52,055 nucleotides of DNA, taken from positions 1 to 52,055 of the forward strand of contig WTGN01000075.1 in the NCBI GenBank assembly GCA_011523545.1, read 5' to 3'. This document shows, in pieces, positions 1-8,417 of the stretch (positions are counted from its first letter, which is position 1; every line of letters starts with the position of its first letter). Position numbers and translations under genes: made by a program. Origin of the DNA: Chloroflexota bacterium (GTDB taxonomy: Bacteria > Chloroflexota > Anaerolineae > Aggregatilineales > Phototrophicaceae). Under the pieces are notes generated by a model, which worked only from the letters and a program-made list of their open reading frames with translations, did not search any database and had not been told where the DNA came from.

Positions 1-963
1 CGCCTGGACCTCGCCGCCGCGCACGAACTGCGTAGCGGCTTCGCTGCCCACAGCCAGCCGCGAGAGCAGCGCTTGCAGTTCATCGACATGCTCGATGGCT
101 TCATCGCCCAGCGCGGTCAGGATGTCGCCAACCAGGAGGCCAGCCGCGGCCGCCGGGCTGCCCGCCTCAATGGAGACGATGAGCAATCCGGCCTCTTGAC
201 CGAGCGCGGCAGCGACCCCGTCCGGCAGCTGCGCCGTCTGTACGCCAATGCCGAGGTAGCCGGTCTGAATCTTGCCCGTGGCCAGCAGGGCGGCGACAGA
301 CTTGCGGATTGAACCAAGCGGAATCGCCGTGCTAACACCGCCGGGGAAGCCCGATGTATTCATGCCGTAGACGCTTCCATCGACGCCGAGCAGGGGACCG
401 CCGGAGAAACCGGGGTACATGGTGACATCGCTGAGGATGACCCCGCCAGCAAGGGCTAGCGGCCAGCCGCCGCCTTCCCAAGCCAGCCGCCTGCGCCATT
501 TTCGACCCCTCCATTGCTTCTTTTCCCCCTTCCAGAATTGCGCCTTCATACGCTTGATCTGACGTCTGGCGTCAGCCGTGCTCGCCAGGCCAGTCACGAT
601 ACCCAGCGAAGCGCGGACCTTCTGCCGCGGACGTCCGAGCGCCAACGCCAGCTGGCCCGCCCGCAAGTCATCTTGCTCGGCCCAATTGGCCGGCTTCAGG
701 CTCGCATCGACCTTCAATAGCGCCAGATCCAAGCGCGGATCGCGCCCGAGCAGCGTCGCGGCAAGGCGCTGGCCGTCCGCTGTGCCGACACTGATGTCAT
801 CTTCATACTCCACCGCATGATGAGCGGCGACGATCAAATCCTCCGACCAGACGATACCAGTCGCCGGCAGCCGCCGCCGCGCCTCCACCCGCAGGACGCT
901 TTCGGCAGCGCCTTCGACCAGGTCCGCCATTTCCTGCGATAATTGCTCCAATATATTTGCCAT
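1..963 (-). CDS. Trypsin-like serine protease with PDZ domain (HtrA/S1C type), C-terminus outside window
   Basis: The reading frame is open from the ATG at 963 to the window edge (321 codons), so the C-terminus is missing. The trypsin fold is complete: catalytic His48 in AAHH, Asp79 in DPRLDLA and Ser187 in GFSGGPL, followed by a PDZ-like segment from about residue 230 (GYLGIGVQ, AAAAGLLVGD). There is no signal peptide or N-terminal membrane helix, so unlike DegP it is probably cytoplasmic. An unusual Lys/Arg/Trp-rich stretch at about residues 132-160 lies between the Asp and Ser regions, where related proteases normally have a short loop. The start has a GAGC/AAAGGAG-like sequence upstream. 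The family degrades or senses misfolded proteins; the substrate is unknown. Confidence 0.85.
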   Translation of the reverse strand, partial: MANILEQLSQEMADLVEGAAESVLRVEARRRLPATGIVWSEDLIVAAHHAVEYEDDISVGTADGQRLAATLLGRDPRLDLALLKVDASLKPANWAEQDDLRAGQLALALGRPRQKVRASLGIVTGLASTADARRQIKRMKAQFWKGEKKQWRGRKWRRRLAWEGGGWPLALAGGVILSDVTMYPGFSGGPLLGVDGSVYGMNTSGFPGGVSTAIPLGSIRKSVAALLATGKIQTGYLGIGVQTAQLPDGVAAALGQEAGLLIVSIEAGSPAAAAGLLVGDILTALGDEAIEHVDELQALLSRLAVGSEAATQFVRGGEVQA

Positions 964-1105
964 GTTTCGCTCCTTTTTGCGTTTGCGATGCTCTCATTCT
1001 GCCAGCGGCAGCCCGCCCGCCACATCGCGCTTTTGGGCGGCGCCGGCCTAGCCGAATGGACAGGTTCGCGCAATAAACGGAGCGTTTCGGCAAGTTTGCC
1101 TATGC

Positions 1106-1111
1106 TACAAT
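1106..1111 (+). promoter_or_regulatory. Possible -10 box for the EamA transporter gene
   Basis: TACAAT lies 30 bases before the preferred GTG start. No clear -35 box stands at the right spacing; GGCAA-GT-TTGCC, a small inverted repeat, lies just upstream. Weak call. Confidence 0.3.
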
Positions 1112-1141
1112 GGCGGCGCGCTGACAGTGGGAGATTCCGCC

Positions 1142-2026
1142 GTGTCGCTCAAGCAGTTGGCAGCCCTCTTCGCCCTCGGCGCGCTTTGGGGCGCGTCTTA
1201 CATCTTCATTCGCGTGGCGGTCGAGCCAGTGGGCCCGGTCATGCTGATGTTCATCCGCGCCGCTTTCACCGCCGCGATTCTGCTGGTTTACGCCCGTGCC
1301 CGCCGCATCCCTCTGCATATCCGCGGTCATTGGCGCCAGTTTCTGGTTTTGGGGTTTCTGGGCTCGGCGCTGCCCTTCACGCTGATCGCCTGGGCCGAGC
1401 TGACCGTCACCGGCTCAATGGCGGCCATCCTGATGTCGACGACGCCGCTCTTCACGGCGATTGTGGCGGCGGTTGGCCTGGGCGAAGCGCTGACGCCATA
1501 CAAATTGATCGGCGCATGCCTCGGCATCGTCGGCGTGTCAATCACCGTCGGCGGCAGCCCGATGGCCCTCGACGCGGATGTTCTGGCCGCGACAGCCGCG
1601 CTGCTTATCGCTACCTTGAGCTACGCGACCGGCGGCGTATACGCCAAACGCAGCTTCGCCGGCTTCGACAATCTGTCGCTTTCGACCGGGCAGCTGCTCT
1701 TCGCGTCATTTATCCTGGCGCCGGTTTCGACCGTCGACTTGCCGCTGGGCGAGGTCTCGCCGGTTGCGATTTTGGCTACGCTGGCGCTGGTGGTCTTGTG
1801 CACCGCCTTCGCCTACCAGCTTTATTATTATCTGGTCATCAGCGCCGGGCCGCTGCAAGCGCTAGCGGTAACGCTGCTCATCCCGGTCTTCGGTCTCATC
1901 TGGGGCGCGCTTCTGCTACAGGAAAGCATCAGCCCGGGCATGATTGTCGGCTTGCTGGTCGTGCTATTCAGCGTGGGGCTGGTGACGGGGATGATCTCGC
2001 CGCGGCGGCGCGCGGCGGCAAAATGA
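1142..2026 (+). CDS. EamA/DMT-family drug/metabolite exporter
   Basis: The 294-residue protein is almost entirely hydrophobic, with about ten transmembrane helices arranged as two EamA repeats (LGALWGASYIFIRVAVEP near the N-terminus; a second repeat from about residue 145). This is the usual architecture and length of the drug/metabolite transporter superfamily, which exports amino acids, nucleosides or other small molecules at the inner membrane; the substrate cannot be read from sequence. I chose the GTG at 1142 because GGGAG stands eight bases before it; an in-frame GTG at 1127 would add five residues but lies on top of that ribosome site. It is transcribed divergently from the protease. 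A CCCTCC...GGAGGG arm pair follows the stop (about 2028-2074) and may form a terminator-like hairpin. Confidence 0.9.
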   Translation: MSLKQLAALFALGALWGASYIFIRVAVEPVGPVMLMFIRAAFTAAILLVYARARRIPLHIRGHWRQFLVLGFLGSALPFTLIAWAELTVTGSMAAILMSTTPLFTAIVAAVGLGEALTPYKLIGACLGIVGVSITVGGSPMALDADVLAATAALLIATLSYATGGVYAKRSFAGFDNLSLSTGQLLFASFILAPVSTVDLPLGEVSPVAILATLALVVLCTAFAYQLYYYLVISAGPLQALAVTLLIPVFGLIWGALLLQESISPGMIVGLLVVLFSVGLVTGMISPRRRAAAK

Positions 2027-2128
2027 AATCCCTCCCCCGGCTCCTGGTGCAGTCTATCGGAGCGCGGCGGAGGGACAGTGAGCGTTCGCCAGCCAGGATG
2101 CCGGACGAAGCGTTGCTTCCGCAGGCGG

Positions 2129-2482
2129 TCACATATTCAGGGCGTCGTAGCCCGGGCCTTGCGTGAAGAAATCGTAATTCGGCGCGATATCAGGCGTCAG
2201 GTCGATGATATCGCCTTCTTCATGCTCGATAATCACCTTGACGTCATGGGGTACGCGTTCTTGCCCCTCCATCATCTCGTACTCGGACGGGGTCTCTTCT
2301 TCGACGTAGATGGCTTCGTAGGGGCATTCCGGGATGCAAGCGCCGCAGTCGATGCAGGTATCGGGGTCGATGTAATACCAGGGCCATTCGTTCTCCGGCT
2401 TGCCGCCGATGATGCACTCGACCGGGCAAACTTCCACACAAGCGCCGTCCCGCAGGCACAAGCTGGTGATGATATGGGTCAT
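2129..2482 (-). CDS. 7Fe/8Fe-type ferredoxin (FdxA-like)
   Basis: A 117-residue acidic electron carrier. The second cluster motif is a standard 4Fe-4S box, C43-x2-C46-x2-C49-x3-C53-P. The first is C9-x5-C15-x3-C19-P-x2-C23: the second cysteine of a normal box is missing (Asp12 stands near its place), the pattern of 7Fe ferredoxins of the Azotobacter FdI / mycobacterial FdxA type, which carry a 3Fe-4S cluster. The N-terminus (THIIT) and long acidic tail agree with that family. The start at 2482 is set by AGGAG seven bases upstream. It stands alone between the EamA gene and the tRNA-Arg region. The redox partner is unknown. Confidence 0.9.
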   Translation of the reverse strand: MTHIITSLCLRDGACVEVCPVECIIGGKPENEWPWYYIDPDTCIDCGACIPECPYEAIYVEEETPSEYEMMEGQERVPHDVKVIIEHEEGDIIDLTPDIAPNYDFFTQGPGYDALNM

Positions 2483-2878
2483 TTGACTTCTCCTTAGTCG
2501 TTTCGACCGTAGAAAAGAACGATCTCGCAACTGAGAATTGAAATTCTTTAGCGTATCTTACGCCATACTAGCGCAAACTGCCACGCCTTGCTAGCGATTC
2601 CTCATAGCTCCAACCATGATTATCATTGAGTTTAACCCATATTGTGCAAATTGTCACTATCAGCTTTTGCTGCGCGGCATCTTCTTTCTTTCGCTTGCCG
2701 CCGCTTCGGGAATTATCCGGCGCGTGCGGCCGCCTTTGGATTGAGCGCGTCGCTTTGTCTGTTATAATCAGGCTGTCGCGGAGGTTGCGCGGTGGCTGAT
2801 AAGCGCCTAATAGTGCGGATGCTTCGAGTTGGGAGACTGCGCGCGGCGATGACATACCCGGCATGACCAGAAAAAAAT
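2483..2878. other. Intergenic region between ferredoxin and tRNA-Arg
   Basis: No convincing coding frame. The left part is AT-rich and should hold the minus-strand ferredoxin promoter, but no clear pair of boxes stands out. The right part holds a plus-strand promoter-like pair (2741-2768) about 110 bases before the tRNA. Confidence 0.5.
2741..2768 (+). promoter_or_regulatory. Sigma-70-type promoter, probably for tRNA-Arg
   Basis: TTGAGC at 2741-2746, a 16-base spacer, and a perfect TATAAT at 2763-2768. No other plus-strand gene lies between it and the tRNA at 2879, so a precursor with a leader of about 100 bases is implied. Confidence 0.5.
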
Positions 2879-2951
2879 GCTCCAGTAGCTCAGGGGATAG
2901 AGCATTGGTTTCCTAAACCAAGTGTCGCAGGTTCGAATCCTGCCTGGAGCG
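2879..2951 (+). tRNA. tRNA-Arg (anticodon CCT)
   Basis: A full cloverleaf of 73 bases: acceptor arms GCTCCAG / CTGGAGC with discriminator G, D arm AGCTC...GAGC, anticodon stem TTGGT / ACCAA around loop TTCCTAA giving anticodon CCT, and T arm GCAGG-TTCGAAT-CCTGC. CCA is not encoded. It reads AGG codons. Confidence 0.96.
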
Positions 2952-2992
2952 CTGTAGTCTGAATTAAGCATATATCCTGCGGGGCACAACTG

Positions 2993-3021
2993 TTGACTTT
3001 TGAAGCCGAAACGCTTATGCT
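2993..3021 (+). promoter_or_regulatory. Promoter of the toxin-antitoxin operon
   Basis: TTGACT at 2993-2998, a 17-base spacer and TATGCT at 3016-3021, 25 bases before the antitoxin ATG. Such operons are usually repressed by their own antitoxin, but no clear operator palindrome is visible. Confidence 0.6.
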
Positions 3022-3045
3022 TTGCGCGTGTGGAGGAGATTGGAC

Positions 3046-3279
3046 ATGACCTTTCAACACAAACCGGCGCCGCCGGGTAAATCAGCCCTCCGCGGTCAAG
3101 TCGCTAGAAGCGTATCTGAGGATGTGCCGACGAAAGCTGAAATCCTGGAGGACATTAGCGAAGGTTATGTTTTCGTCATGTCCGGCGGCAAGGGGCGGCC
3201 AATCGATGAAATGCACCGAGAAATTGCCGACGAATTGGCTCGTGAAGAAATAGCGGAAAATGCGGACCTCGATCTATAG
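3046..3279 (+). CDS. Putative antitoxin of a type II toxin-antitoxin pair
   Basis: A 77-residue protein starting at the ATG at 3046, which has GGAGGAG seven bases upstream; an in-frame GTG at 3022 would add eight residues but overlaps the promoter. The sequence has a polar N-terminus, then SGGKGRPIDEMHREIADELAREE, an acidic helical end like antitoxin toxin-binding tails. I do not recognise a named DNA-binding domain. Its stop overlaps the start of the next gene by 20 bases, the usual arrangement for an antitoxin placed before its toxin. The role rests on the partner gene and the overlap. The pair is visibly lower in GC than the surrounding genes. Confidence 0.6.
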   Translation: MTFQHKPAPPGKSALRGQVARSVSEDVPTKAEILEDISEGYVFVMSGGKGRPIDEMHREIADELAREEIAENADLDL

Positions 3280-3610
3280 CCTCCAAAGATACAAGAGACA
3301 GTTGAAACGACTTGAAAGGAAATACAGGACTGCTTTGGAGCAGTCCGTTTTGCTTACTGAAGAAATAGAGCGTGGCGAGAATCCCGGCGATGCGATACCG
3401 GGATATGACGGCGTCGTTTACAAAGCGCGAAGAAACAACAGAGCCGTACCGGGTGGCGCAAGAAAGGGATATCGATTCATTTACTGTATCCACCCGCCAG
3501 ATCAAGCAACAATGCTGTCCGTCTATTCCAAGACAGAACAAGAAGACATCAGTGACAGCGAAATTGCCGAGTTGCTTAAGGATGCGGAATATCGACTTGG
3601 CCTAGAGTAA
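3260..3610 (+). CDS. RelE/HigB-like toxin
   Basis: A 116-residue basic protein with a helical N-terminal half (KRQLKRLERKYR) and a C-terminal part typical of RelE/HigB-superfamily toxins: ARKGYRFIYCI, then LSVYSKTEQEDISDSEI. Members cleave mRNA on the ribosome or inhibit gyrase-like targets. It begins inside the antitoxin gene, so translation is probably coupled. The length is slightly above the usual 90-110 residues because of the N-terminal helix. Catalytic residues vary in the family and I cannot assign them. Confidence 0.75.
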   Translation: MRTSIYSLQRYKRQLKRLERKYRTALEQSVLLTEEIERGENPGDAIPGYDGVVYKARRNNRAVPGGARKGYRFIYCIHPPDQATMLSVYSKTEQEDISDSEIAELLKDAEYRLGLE

Positions 3611-3664
3611 GGCATCGTGTGCGACTTCGCGACGTGGGTTACTCTTCTTCAAATTAGCCGATAG

Positions 3665-5482
3665 TTACGTTTGAAGCCCAATCCCCTGCGACTGCGCCTC
3701 AACATTCGCAACAGCGGCTTCCGCAAATCCATCCAGCGGCAGCGCCCCCAGGTCCTCATCGGTCCGCAGACGAACGCTGACCGTGCGATTCCCAACATCG
3801 CGGTCGCCGACGATCAGCAGCCAGGGGATATTCATGCGCCGATGCCCCTTGATCTTGGAGCGCATATTGCGATCCTGCAAATCGGCCTTGACGCGCATGC
3901 CGCGCTCCTTCAGCAGCGCCTCGATCTCGCGGGCATAGCCGTTGTGGCTCTCGCGGATGGGGATGATGACTGCCTGCGTCGGCGCCAACCAGGGCGGGAA
4001 GGCGCCGGCGAAGTGCTCGATCAAGATGCCGATGAAGCGCTCCAGGCTGCCGAAGGGCGCGCGGTGGATCATGACCGGCCGCTTGCGTTCATTGTCGCGG
4101 TCGACGTATTCCAGGTCAAAGCGCTGCGGCAGGTTGTAATCGACCTGCACCGTGCCCAGCTGCCACTCGCGCTTGAGCACATCGCGCACTATGAAATCCA
4201 GCTTGGGCCCGTAAAAGGCGGCCTCGCCGGGCTCGATATGATAGTCCATGCCCAGGTCTTCGCAGGCGTCAATGATGGCGACCGTCGCCTCTTCCCACAG
4301 GCTGTTGTCGCCGACGTATTTGTCGCTGTCGGGGTCGCGCGTGCCCAGCCGGGCGCGAAAATCGGTCATGCCCAGCGCATTGAATACATGCTGGATAAGC
4401 TTGACGACGCCTTGAAATTCTTCCAGCAATTGATCGGGCCGGACGAAAAGATGGGCGTCATCGACGGTGAAGCCGCGGACGCGCGTCAGCCCGCGCAATT
4501 CGCCCGACTGCTCGTAGCGATAGACCGTGCCGAACTCGGCGTAACGCAGCGGCAGGTCGCGATAAGAACGGGGCTGGCTGGTGTAAATCCGGCAATGGTG
4601 CGGGCAATTCATCGGCCGCAGCAAGAACTCATCGCCATCGACATCAATGGGCGTATATTGACTGTCGGCGTAGTAGGGGTAATGGCCTGATGTTTTGTAG
4701 AGCTCGATATTGCCCAGATGCGGCGTCACCACCGGCAGGTAGCCGCGCTCGATTTGAATATCGCGCAGCCAGCGCTCGAGGGTGTCGCGCAGAGTTGCGC
4801 CATCCGGCAGCCACAGCGGCAATCCTTTGCCCACCATGCTGTCGATGATGAAGAGGTCCAGCTTTTCGCCCAGGACGCGATGATCGCGTTTGATCGCTTC
4901 TTCCAGCCGCTGGCGATAGGCGCGCAGGTCCTCGGCCGTCTCCCAGGCGGTGCCATAGATGCGCGTCAACTGTTGGCGCTTTTCATCCCCGCGCCAATAA
5001 GCGCCGGCCGGCGGACGCAGCGATATGCTGACGGCCTTTGGGTTGATGTCACGTGTGCTGTCGACGTGCGGTCCGCGGCAGAGATCGCTAAAGTTGTTCT
5101 GCCGGTAGATGGTCAAGCGGTCGGCCGGGGCGCTGATTGGCGCGCCGTCCTCATCAAGCCGCCCATTGACCAGGTCGTCGATAAGCTCCAATTTGTAGGG
5201 CTGGTCCTGGAAAATCTCGCGCGCTTCCGCCGCCGTCACCTCGCGCATGGTGAAGTCATGCTTTTGGGAGAGAATCTTCTTCATCCGCTTCTCGACCCAT
5301 TTGATGTCGTCATCGTTGATCGCGGTCGGCAATTCAAAGTCGTAATAGAAGCCGTCTTCAATCGGCGGGCCGATGGCGACCTTGGCCTCGGGGAAGCGTT
5401 CCAGCATCGCCTCCGCCATGACGTGGGCGGCCGAATGCCGGATTTTGTAGAGTTTGCTCTCTTGGTAGATTTCTTCAGGCAT
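3665..5482 (-). CDS. thrS: Threonyl-tRNA synthetase
   Basis: A 605-residue class II synthetase that charges tRNA-Thr. The N-terminal editing domain keeps HxxxH (residues 16-20) and the later CRGPH, so removal of mis-attached serine should be possible. The catalytic core shows RPMNCPHH (zinc cysteine), the motif 2 region RYEQSGELRGLTRVRGF and motif 3 near HRAPFGSLERF, followed by the anticodon-binding domain (about residue 500 to the end). It lacks the N-terminal TGS domain of E. coli ThrS; such shorter forms are known. The start at 5482 follows GAGGAAAGAG. Confidence 0.97.
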   Translation of the reverse strand: MPEEIYQESKLYKIRHSAAHVMAEAMLERFPEAKVAIGPPIEDGFYYDFELPTAINDDDIKWVEKRMKKILSQKHDFTMREVTAAEAREIFQDQPYKLELIDDLVNGRLDEDGAPISAPADRLTIYRQNNFSDLCRGPHVDSTRDINPKAVSISLRPPAGAYWRGDEKRQQLTRIYGTAWETAEDLRAYRQRLEEAIKRDHRVLGEKLDLFIIDSMVGKGLPLWLPDGATLRDTLERWLRDIQIERGYLPVVTPHLGNIELYKTSGHYPYYADSQYTPIDVDGDEFLLRPMNCPHHCRIYTSQPRSYRDLPLRYAEFGTVYRYEQSGELRGLTRVRGFTVDDAHLFVRPDQLLEEFQGVVKLIQHVFNALGMTDFRARLGTRDPDSDKYVGDNSLWEEATVAIIDACEDLGMDYHIEPGEAAFYGPKLDFIVRDVLKREWQLGTVQVDYNLPQRFDLEYVDRDNERKRPVMIHRAPFGSLERFIGILIEHFAGAFPPWLAPTQAVIIPIRESHNGYAREIEALLKERGMRVKADLQDRNMRSKIKGHRRMNIPWLLIVGDRDVGNRTVSVRLRTDEDLGALPLDGFAEAAVANVEAQSQGIGLQT

Positions 5483-5552
5483 TCTCTTTCCTCGGTCGGT
5501 TTTGCCAGAGGGCGCGCGACAAGCCGGCCAGGGGCCGACGAGTTGCGGGCGG

Positions 5553-5581
5553 ATTATAAGAGAGAATGCGAGATTCGATAA
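5553..5581 (-). promoter_or_regulatory. Promoter of thrS
   Basis: On the minus strand, TTATCG, a 17-base spacer and a perfect TATAAT (complement of 5553-5558). The transcript would have a leader of roughly 60 bases before the thrS ATG, too short for a T-box. Confidence 0.5.
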
Positions 5582-5602
5582 GGGGCTTGCGCGCGGCGGC
5601 GC

Positions 5603-6040
5603 TCAGCTTTCAATCAGCACGAGCACTTCTTCAATCACGGCTTGCGCGATTTCCTGGGTGGTGTGCTGTTGTGTCCTTTTGGCGAGTTTGGCGTCGACCT
5701 CTTCGTCTTCGGTCACGCGGGTGAAGAGGCTTTCAAAGACATCTTGCGCCACCATATTGTCGATGCTGTCTTCAATAGTCTTGCGACGCAGCTGTTCCAC
5801 TATGATATGCGGCGTGTCCAAAACGGCGTAACGCACCGGCGGCGTCTCCGGTATCGATTCCGTCACCATCCAGGTCAGCGACAATTGCCGATGAATATAA
5901 GACAGCGTGGCGAAAAGGGCGGTGAACACCGTCCCGTCATCCATGCGCACGATGACATCGCAGGCATCGCCCTCCTCGTGCATCTCACAGAAAATCTCTT
6001 CCGGGACAATCAACAGTTCGGCTATAGAATTGGCGGACAT
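5603..6040 (-). CDS. Hypothetical protein, 145 residues
   Basis: I do not recognise a family. The protein is acidic and soluble, with no signal peptide or membrane segment. The N-terminal half alternates short beta-like stretches (DACDVIVRMDDGTVFTALFATLSYI) and may be a small beta sheet; the C-terminal half is helical and charged (RKTIEDSIDNMVAQDVFESLF, EEVDAKLAKRTQ, EIAQAVIEEVL). It reads toward thrS and ends about 120 bases before the thrS start, with a thrS promoter between, so it need not be in the same operon. Codon use matches the neighbours, and no other frame explains the stretch. Confidence 0.65.
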   Translation of the reverse strand: MSANSIAELLIVPEEIFCEMHEEGDACDVIVRMDDGTVFTALFATLSYIHRQLSLTWMVTESIPETPPVRYAVLDTPHIIVEQLRRKTIEDSIDNMVAQDVFESLFTRVTEDEEVDAKLAKRTQQHTTQEIAQAVIEEVLVLIES

Positions 6041-6322
6041 TGGCTCGCGCTTCCTGGCACAACTACTTGCAATAATCCAATTATATGCACAATTCTATGA
6101 AATTTGCATAAGCAAATCATGAATTGGCGAAATCAAGTAAACCGATTCACAATGCTTTTATTCATGTCGATGCCAGCATGGGCGCTTGGTCATGGTTTTC
6201 CCGCGATTATCGACTATGATAGCAGTGTCGAAAGGCGTCGGGGCGAGGCGCTGGCTCGCCCACGCTCCCGGTAGAATGCCAATCGATTCTCCTATGACAA
6301 CCTGAGAATACTGAGACAGACA

Positions 6323-7147
6323 ATGCAGAACCCGGAAGAACGCAAGCACCCGCTATACGAGCAGCAGGATGAGAGCAAGCAGGGCGGGCGAGTCGTCGTG
6401 CAGCGGCGCAAACCTGCGCCCCGCGCGCGCGAAGATCAGCCGATTCTGACCTACGCCTTGATGGCCATTATCGGGCTGATTTTTGTGGCCGGCTTTTTCT
6501 CGCCCGAGCTGGAGTGGACCTTGTTTCTGCGGGGCGCTCTCATCGCCGAGCTTGTAGTCGCTGAAGGGCAAGTCTATCGCCTGTTGACTGCCATGTTCCT
6601 GCACGGGAGCCTGGGGCATATCTTCTTCAACGTCTACGCCTTGTACATCGTCGGCAGGACGGTGGAGCCCATCTTCGGTCGCCCGCGTTTTCTGCTCATT
6701 TACCTCCTGGGCGGGCTCACTGGCTCGGCCGCCAGCCTGGCGCTGGGCGGGCTGCAAGGCGCGTCGGTCGGGGCGTCCGGCGCGGTCTTCGCCATTTTCG
6801 CGGCCGAAGCCTGGCATCTCTACCAGCATCGCGGCCTCTACCCCAACATCCGGGCGCGCCTGCAGCACATGCTGTTTCTCATTGTGATCAATCTGGTGAT
6901 TGGCTTCGCCCCCGGCGCCCGCATCGACAATTGGGGGCATATCGGCGGCATGCTTGGCGGCTGGCTGCTGGCCTGGCGCATCGGCCCACGCTTGAGCCGG
7001 CCGACGGCGCCGGTGCGCAGTTGGCGCGAATTCGCCAAAACCGACAGCAATCCGCTGTCGCTGCACCTGCCTGAGTTGGTGATATATGTTGGCGCGTTAA
7101 TCGCCTTGATCGTCTTCGCTGTCAACCTGCTCGCCGCGCAGCTGTGA
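6323..7147 (+). CDS. Rhomboid-family intramembrane serine protease
   Basis: A 274-residue membrane protein with a cytosolic basic N-terminus (to about residue 40), six or seven helices and the complete rhomboid catalytic set: His94/His99 and Asn103 in HGSLGHIFFN, the nucleophile Ser152 in GASGAVFA, and His206 in NWGHIGGMLGG. Rhomboids cut single-pass membrane proteins inside the bilayer. Length and topology suit the bacterial group with an extra C-terminal helix (LVIYVGALIALIVFAVNLLAAQL). No substrate candidate is obvious nearby. Its last 51 bases overlap the 3' end of the converging DUF2304 gene. Confidence 0.92.
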   Translation: MQNPEERKHPLYEQQDESKQGGRVVVQRRKPAPRAREDQPILTYALMAIIGLIFVAGFFSPELEWTLFLRGALIAELVVAEGQVYRLLTAMFLHGSLGHIFFNVYALYIVGRTVEPIFGRPRFLLIYLLGGLTGSAASLALGGLQGASVGASGAVFAIFAAEAWHLYQHRGLYPNIRARLQHMLFLIVINLVIGFAPGARIDNWGHIGGMLGGWLLAWRIGPRLSRPTAPVRSWREFAKTDSNPLSLHLPELVIYVGALIALIVFAVNLLAAQL

Positions 7148-7477
7148 CAATTCATAGCGCAGCAGGGCGATCTGTTGGGCGGCTTCTTTGCTTTCGCGCG
7201 TGAGCCGCGTGATGACCGTGGAAAAATACAGCTGCATGAATAGCAGAAACAAGACCGCCAAGAGAAAGAGCAGATTGGGCGGATGGTAAATGTTGACCAG
7301 CGCCGCCAGGCTATGCAGCAGATCGCGCCAAATGCCGACCACCAGCATCGCGATGGCCGTGCCCAGCCAAAGCAGCGAATATTCCTCGCTCAAGTGACGC
7401 CGCCGCACCAATTCAAGCACGATCAGCAAGGCGCTTATTGAGGCGCCCACCATGAAGATTGTCGAGCGATCAATCAT
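7097..7477 (-). CDS. DUF2304-family small membrane protein
   Basis: A 126-residue protein with three predicted helices (MVGASISALLIVLELV; YSLLWLGTAIAMLVVGIW; NLLFLLAVLFLLFMQLYFS) followed by a charged coiled-coil-like tail (TRESKEAAQQIALLRYELSQL). The YSLLWLG motif after the first helix is typical of DUF2304, a family often found near glycosyltransferases and of unknown function. The ATG at 7477 is supported by GAGGAGGG upstream on the minus strand; longer in-frame starts run into the neighbouring hydrolase. The 3' end overlaps the rhomboid gene tail-to-tail. Confidence 0.85.
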   Translation of the reverse strand: MIDRSTIFMVGASISALLIVLELVRRRHLSEEYSLLWLGTAIAMLVVGIWRDLLHSLAALVNIYHPPNLLFLLAVLFLLFMQLYFSTVITRLTRESKEAAQQIALLRYELSQLRGEQVDSEDDQGD

Positions 7478-7560
7478 TACGACCCTCCTCAATTCCCCGC
7501 TTCTAATACAGCCGGACGCGGCACTATCCCTCCCTAACTTAGCACGAAAACGGAACGCGC

Positions 7561-8409
7561 ATGACGCCGCCATTGATTGAACTCGCCGGCGATGCGGGCG
7601 CCCCGATTTTGCATTTGGCGCCGGCCAACGGTTTCCCGCCCTTGAGCTACCTGCCGATGCTGCGCCGCTTGAACGCATTTCGCTGCCGCTGCCTGCCGCC
7701 ACGCGCCCTCTGGGGCGATCACAGGCCGCCGGCGGATTACCGCGATTGGAGGGCGGACGCGGATGACCTGCTCGCGGGTTTGGCGGCTTATGATCTGCAA
7801 GATGTCCTGGCCGTCGGGCATTCGCTGGGCGGCGTCGTCTCCATGCTGGCCCTGCTTAAGGCGCCAGCGCGCTTCAAAGCCTTGATCATGCTCGACCCGC
7901 CGATCCTGCCGCCCGCCATGCTCGCTGAAGTAAGCAGGGCCTGGGATACCGGTATTATCGACCGGATGCCGCTGGTTCAATCCGCGCGTCGCCGCCGCCG
8001 AACCTTCGCCAGCCGCGAAGACGCCTTTGAGCGCTTCCGTCAGAAACCGCTCTTCGCCGATTGGTCGGCTGATTCGCTCTGGCATTATGTCGAGCATGGC
8101 CTGCGAGAACGCGCGGATGGCGCTGGCGTCGAACTGGTCTGGAGCGCTGATTGGGAGGCGCATTATTTTTCAACGATCTATCTCAAGATTTGGGAAGCCT
8201 TGCCCAAGCTGCGCGAATCGCCGCCCGCACTAATCCTGCGCGGGGGCGAAAGCGACACCTTGACTGCTGATGTATTCGCGCGCGTTCAAGCGCTGGCGCC
8301 GGCGCTCGACAGCATCGAGCTGGCGGGGCAGGGGCATCTCTTCCCGCTGGCGGCGCCTGACGAGACGGCGCGTGTGATCATGGACTGGCTGCAATCACGA
8401 CGTCTGTAG
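7561..8409 (+). CDS. Alpha/beta hydrolase
   Basis: A 282-residue soluble alpha/beta hydrolase. The oxyanion region is LAPANGFPPLSY, the nucleophile elbow is GHSLGG (about residue 97), and the catalytic His lies in GQGHLFPLAAPDETA near the end; the acid is probably in the LILRGGESDTL strand. No signal peptide is present, so it acts in the cytoplasm. The substrate is unknown; esterases, epoxide hydrolases and lactonases share this fold. The ATG at 7561 follows AACGGAACGCGC, a weak ribosome site. It is divergent from the DUF2304 gene. Confidence 0.88.
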   Translation: MTPPLIELAGDAGAPILHLAPANGFPPLSYLPMLRRLNAFRCRCLPPRALWGDHRPPADYRDWRADADDLLAGLAAYDLQDVLAVGHSLGGVVSMLALLKAPARFKALIMLDPPILPPAMLAEVSRAWDTGIIDRMPLVQSARRRRRTFASREDAFERFRQKPLFADWSADSLWHYVEHGLRERADGAGVELVWSADWEAHYFSTIYLKIWEALPKLRESPPALILRGGESDTLTADVFARVQALAPALDSIELAGQGHLFPLAAPDETARVIMDWLQSRRL

Positions 8410-8417
8410 ACACACGC

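Noticed and set aside
1..963. Frameshifted or broken protease, because short frames appear in several phases
   Set aside because: Reading the minus strand from the ATG at 963 gives one uninterrupted frame with the whole catalytic triad; it only lacks a stop because the window ends.
2027..2128. Extension of the plus-strand frame over the ferredoxin gene
   Set aside because: The minus-strand ferredoxin has both cysteine motifs and a perfect ribosome site; the plus-strand reading is a shadow.
5483..5602. T-box leader before thrS
   Set aside because: The distance from promoter to start is only about 60 bases, and no T-box sequence or terminator hairpin is visible.
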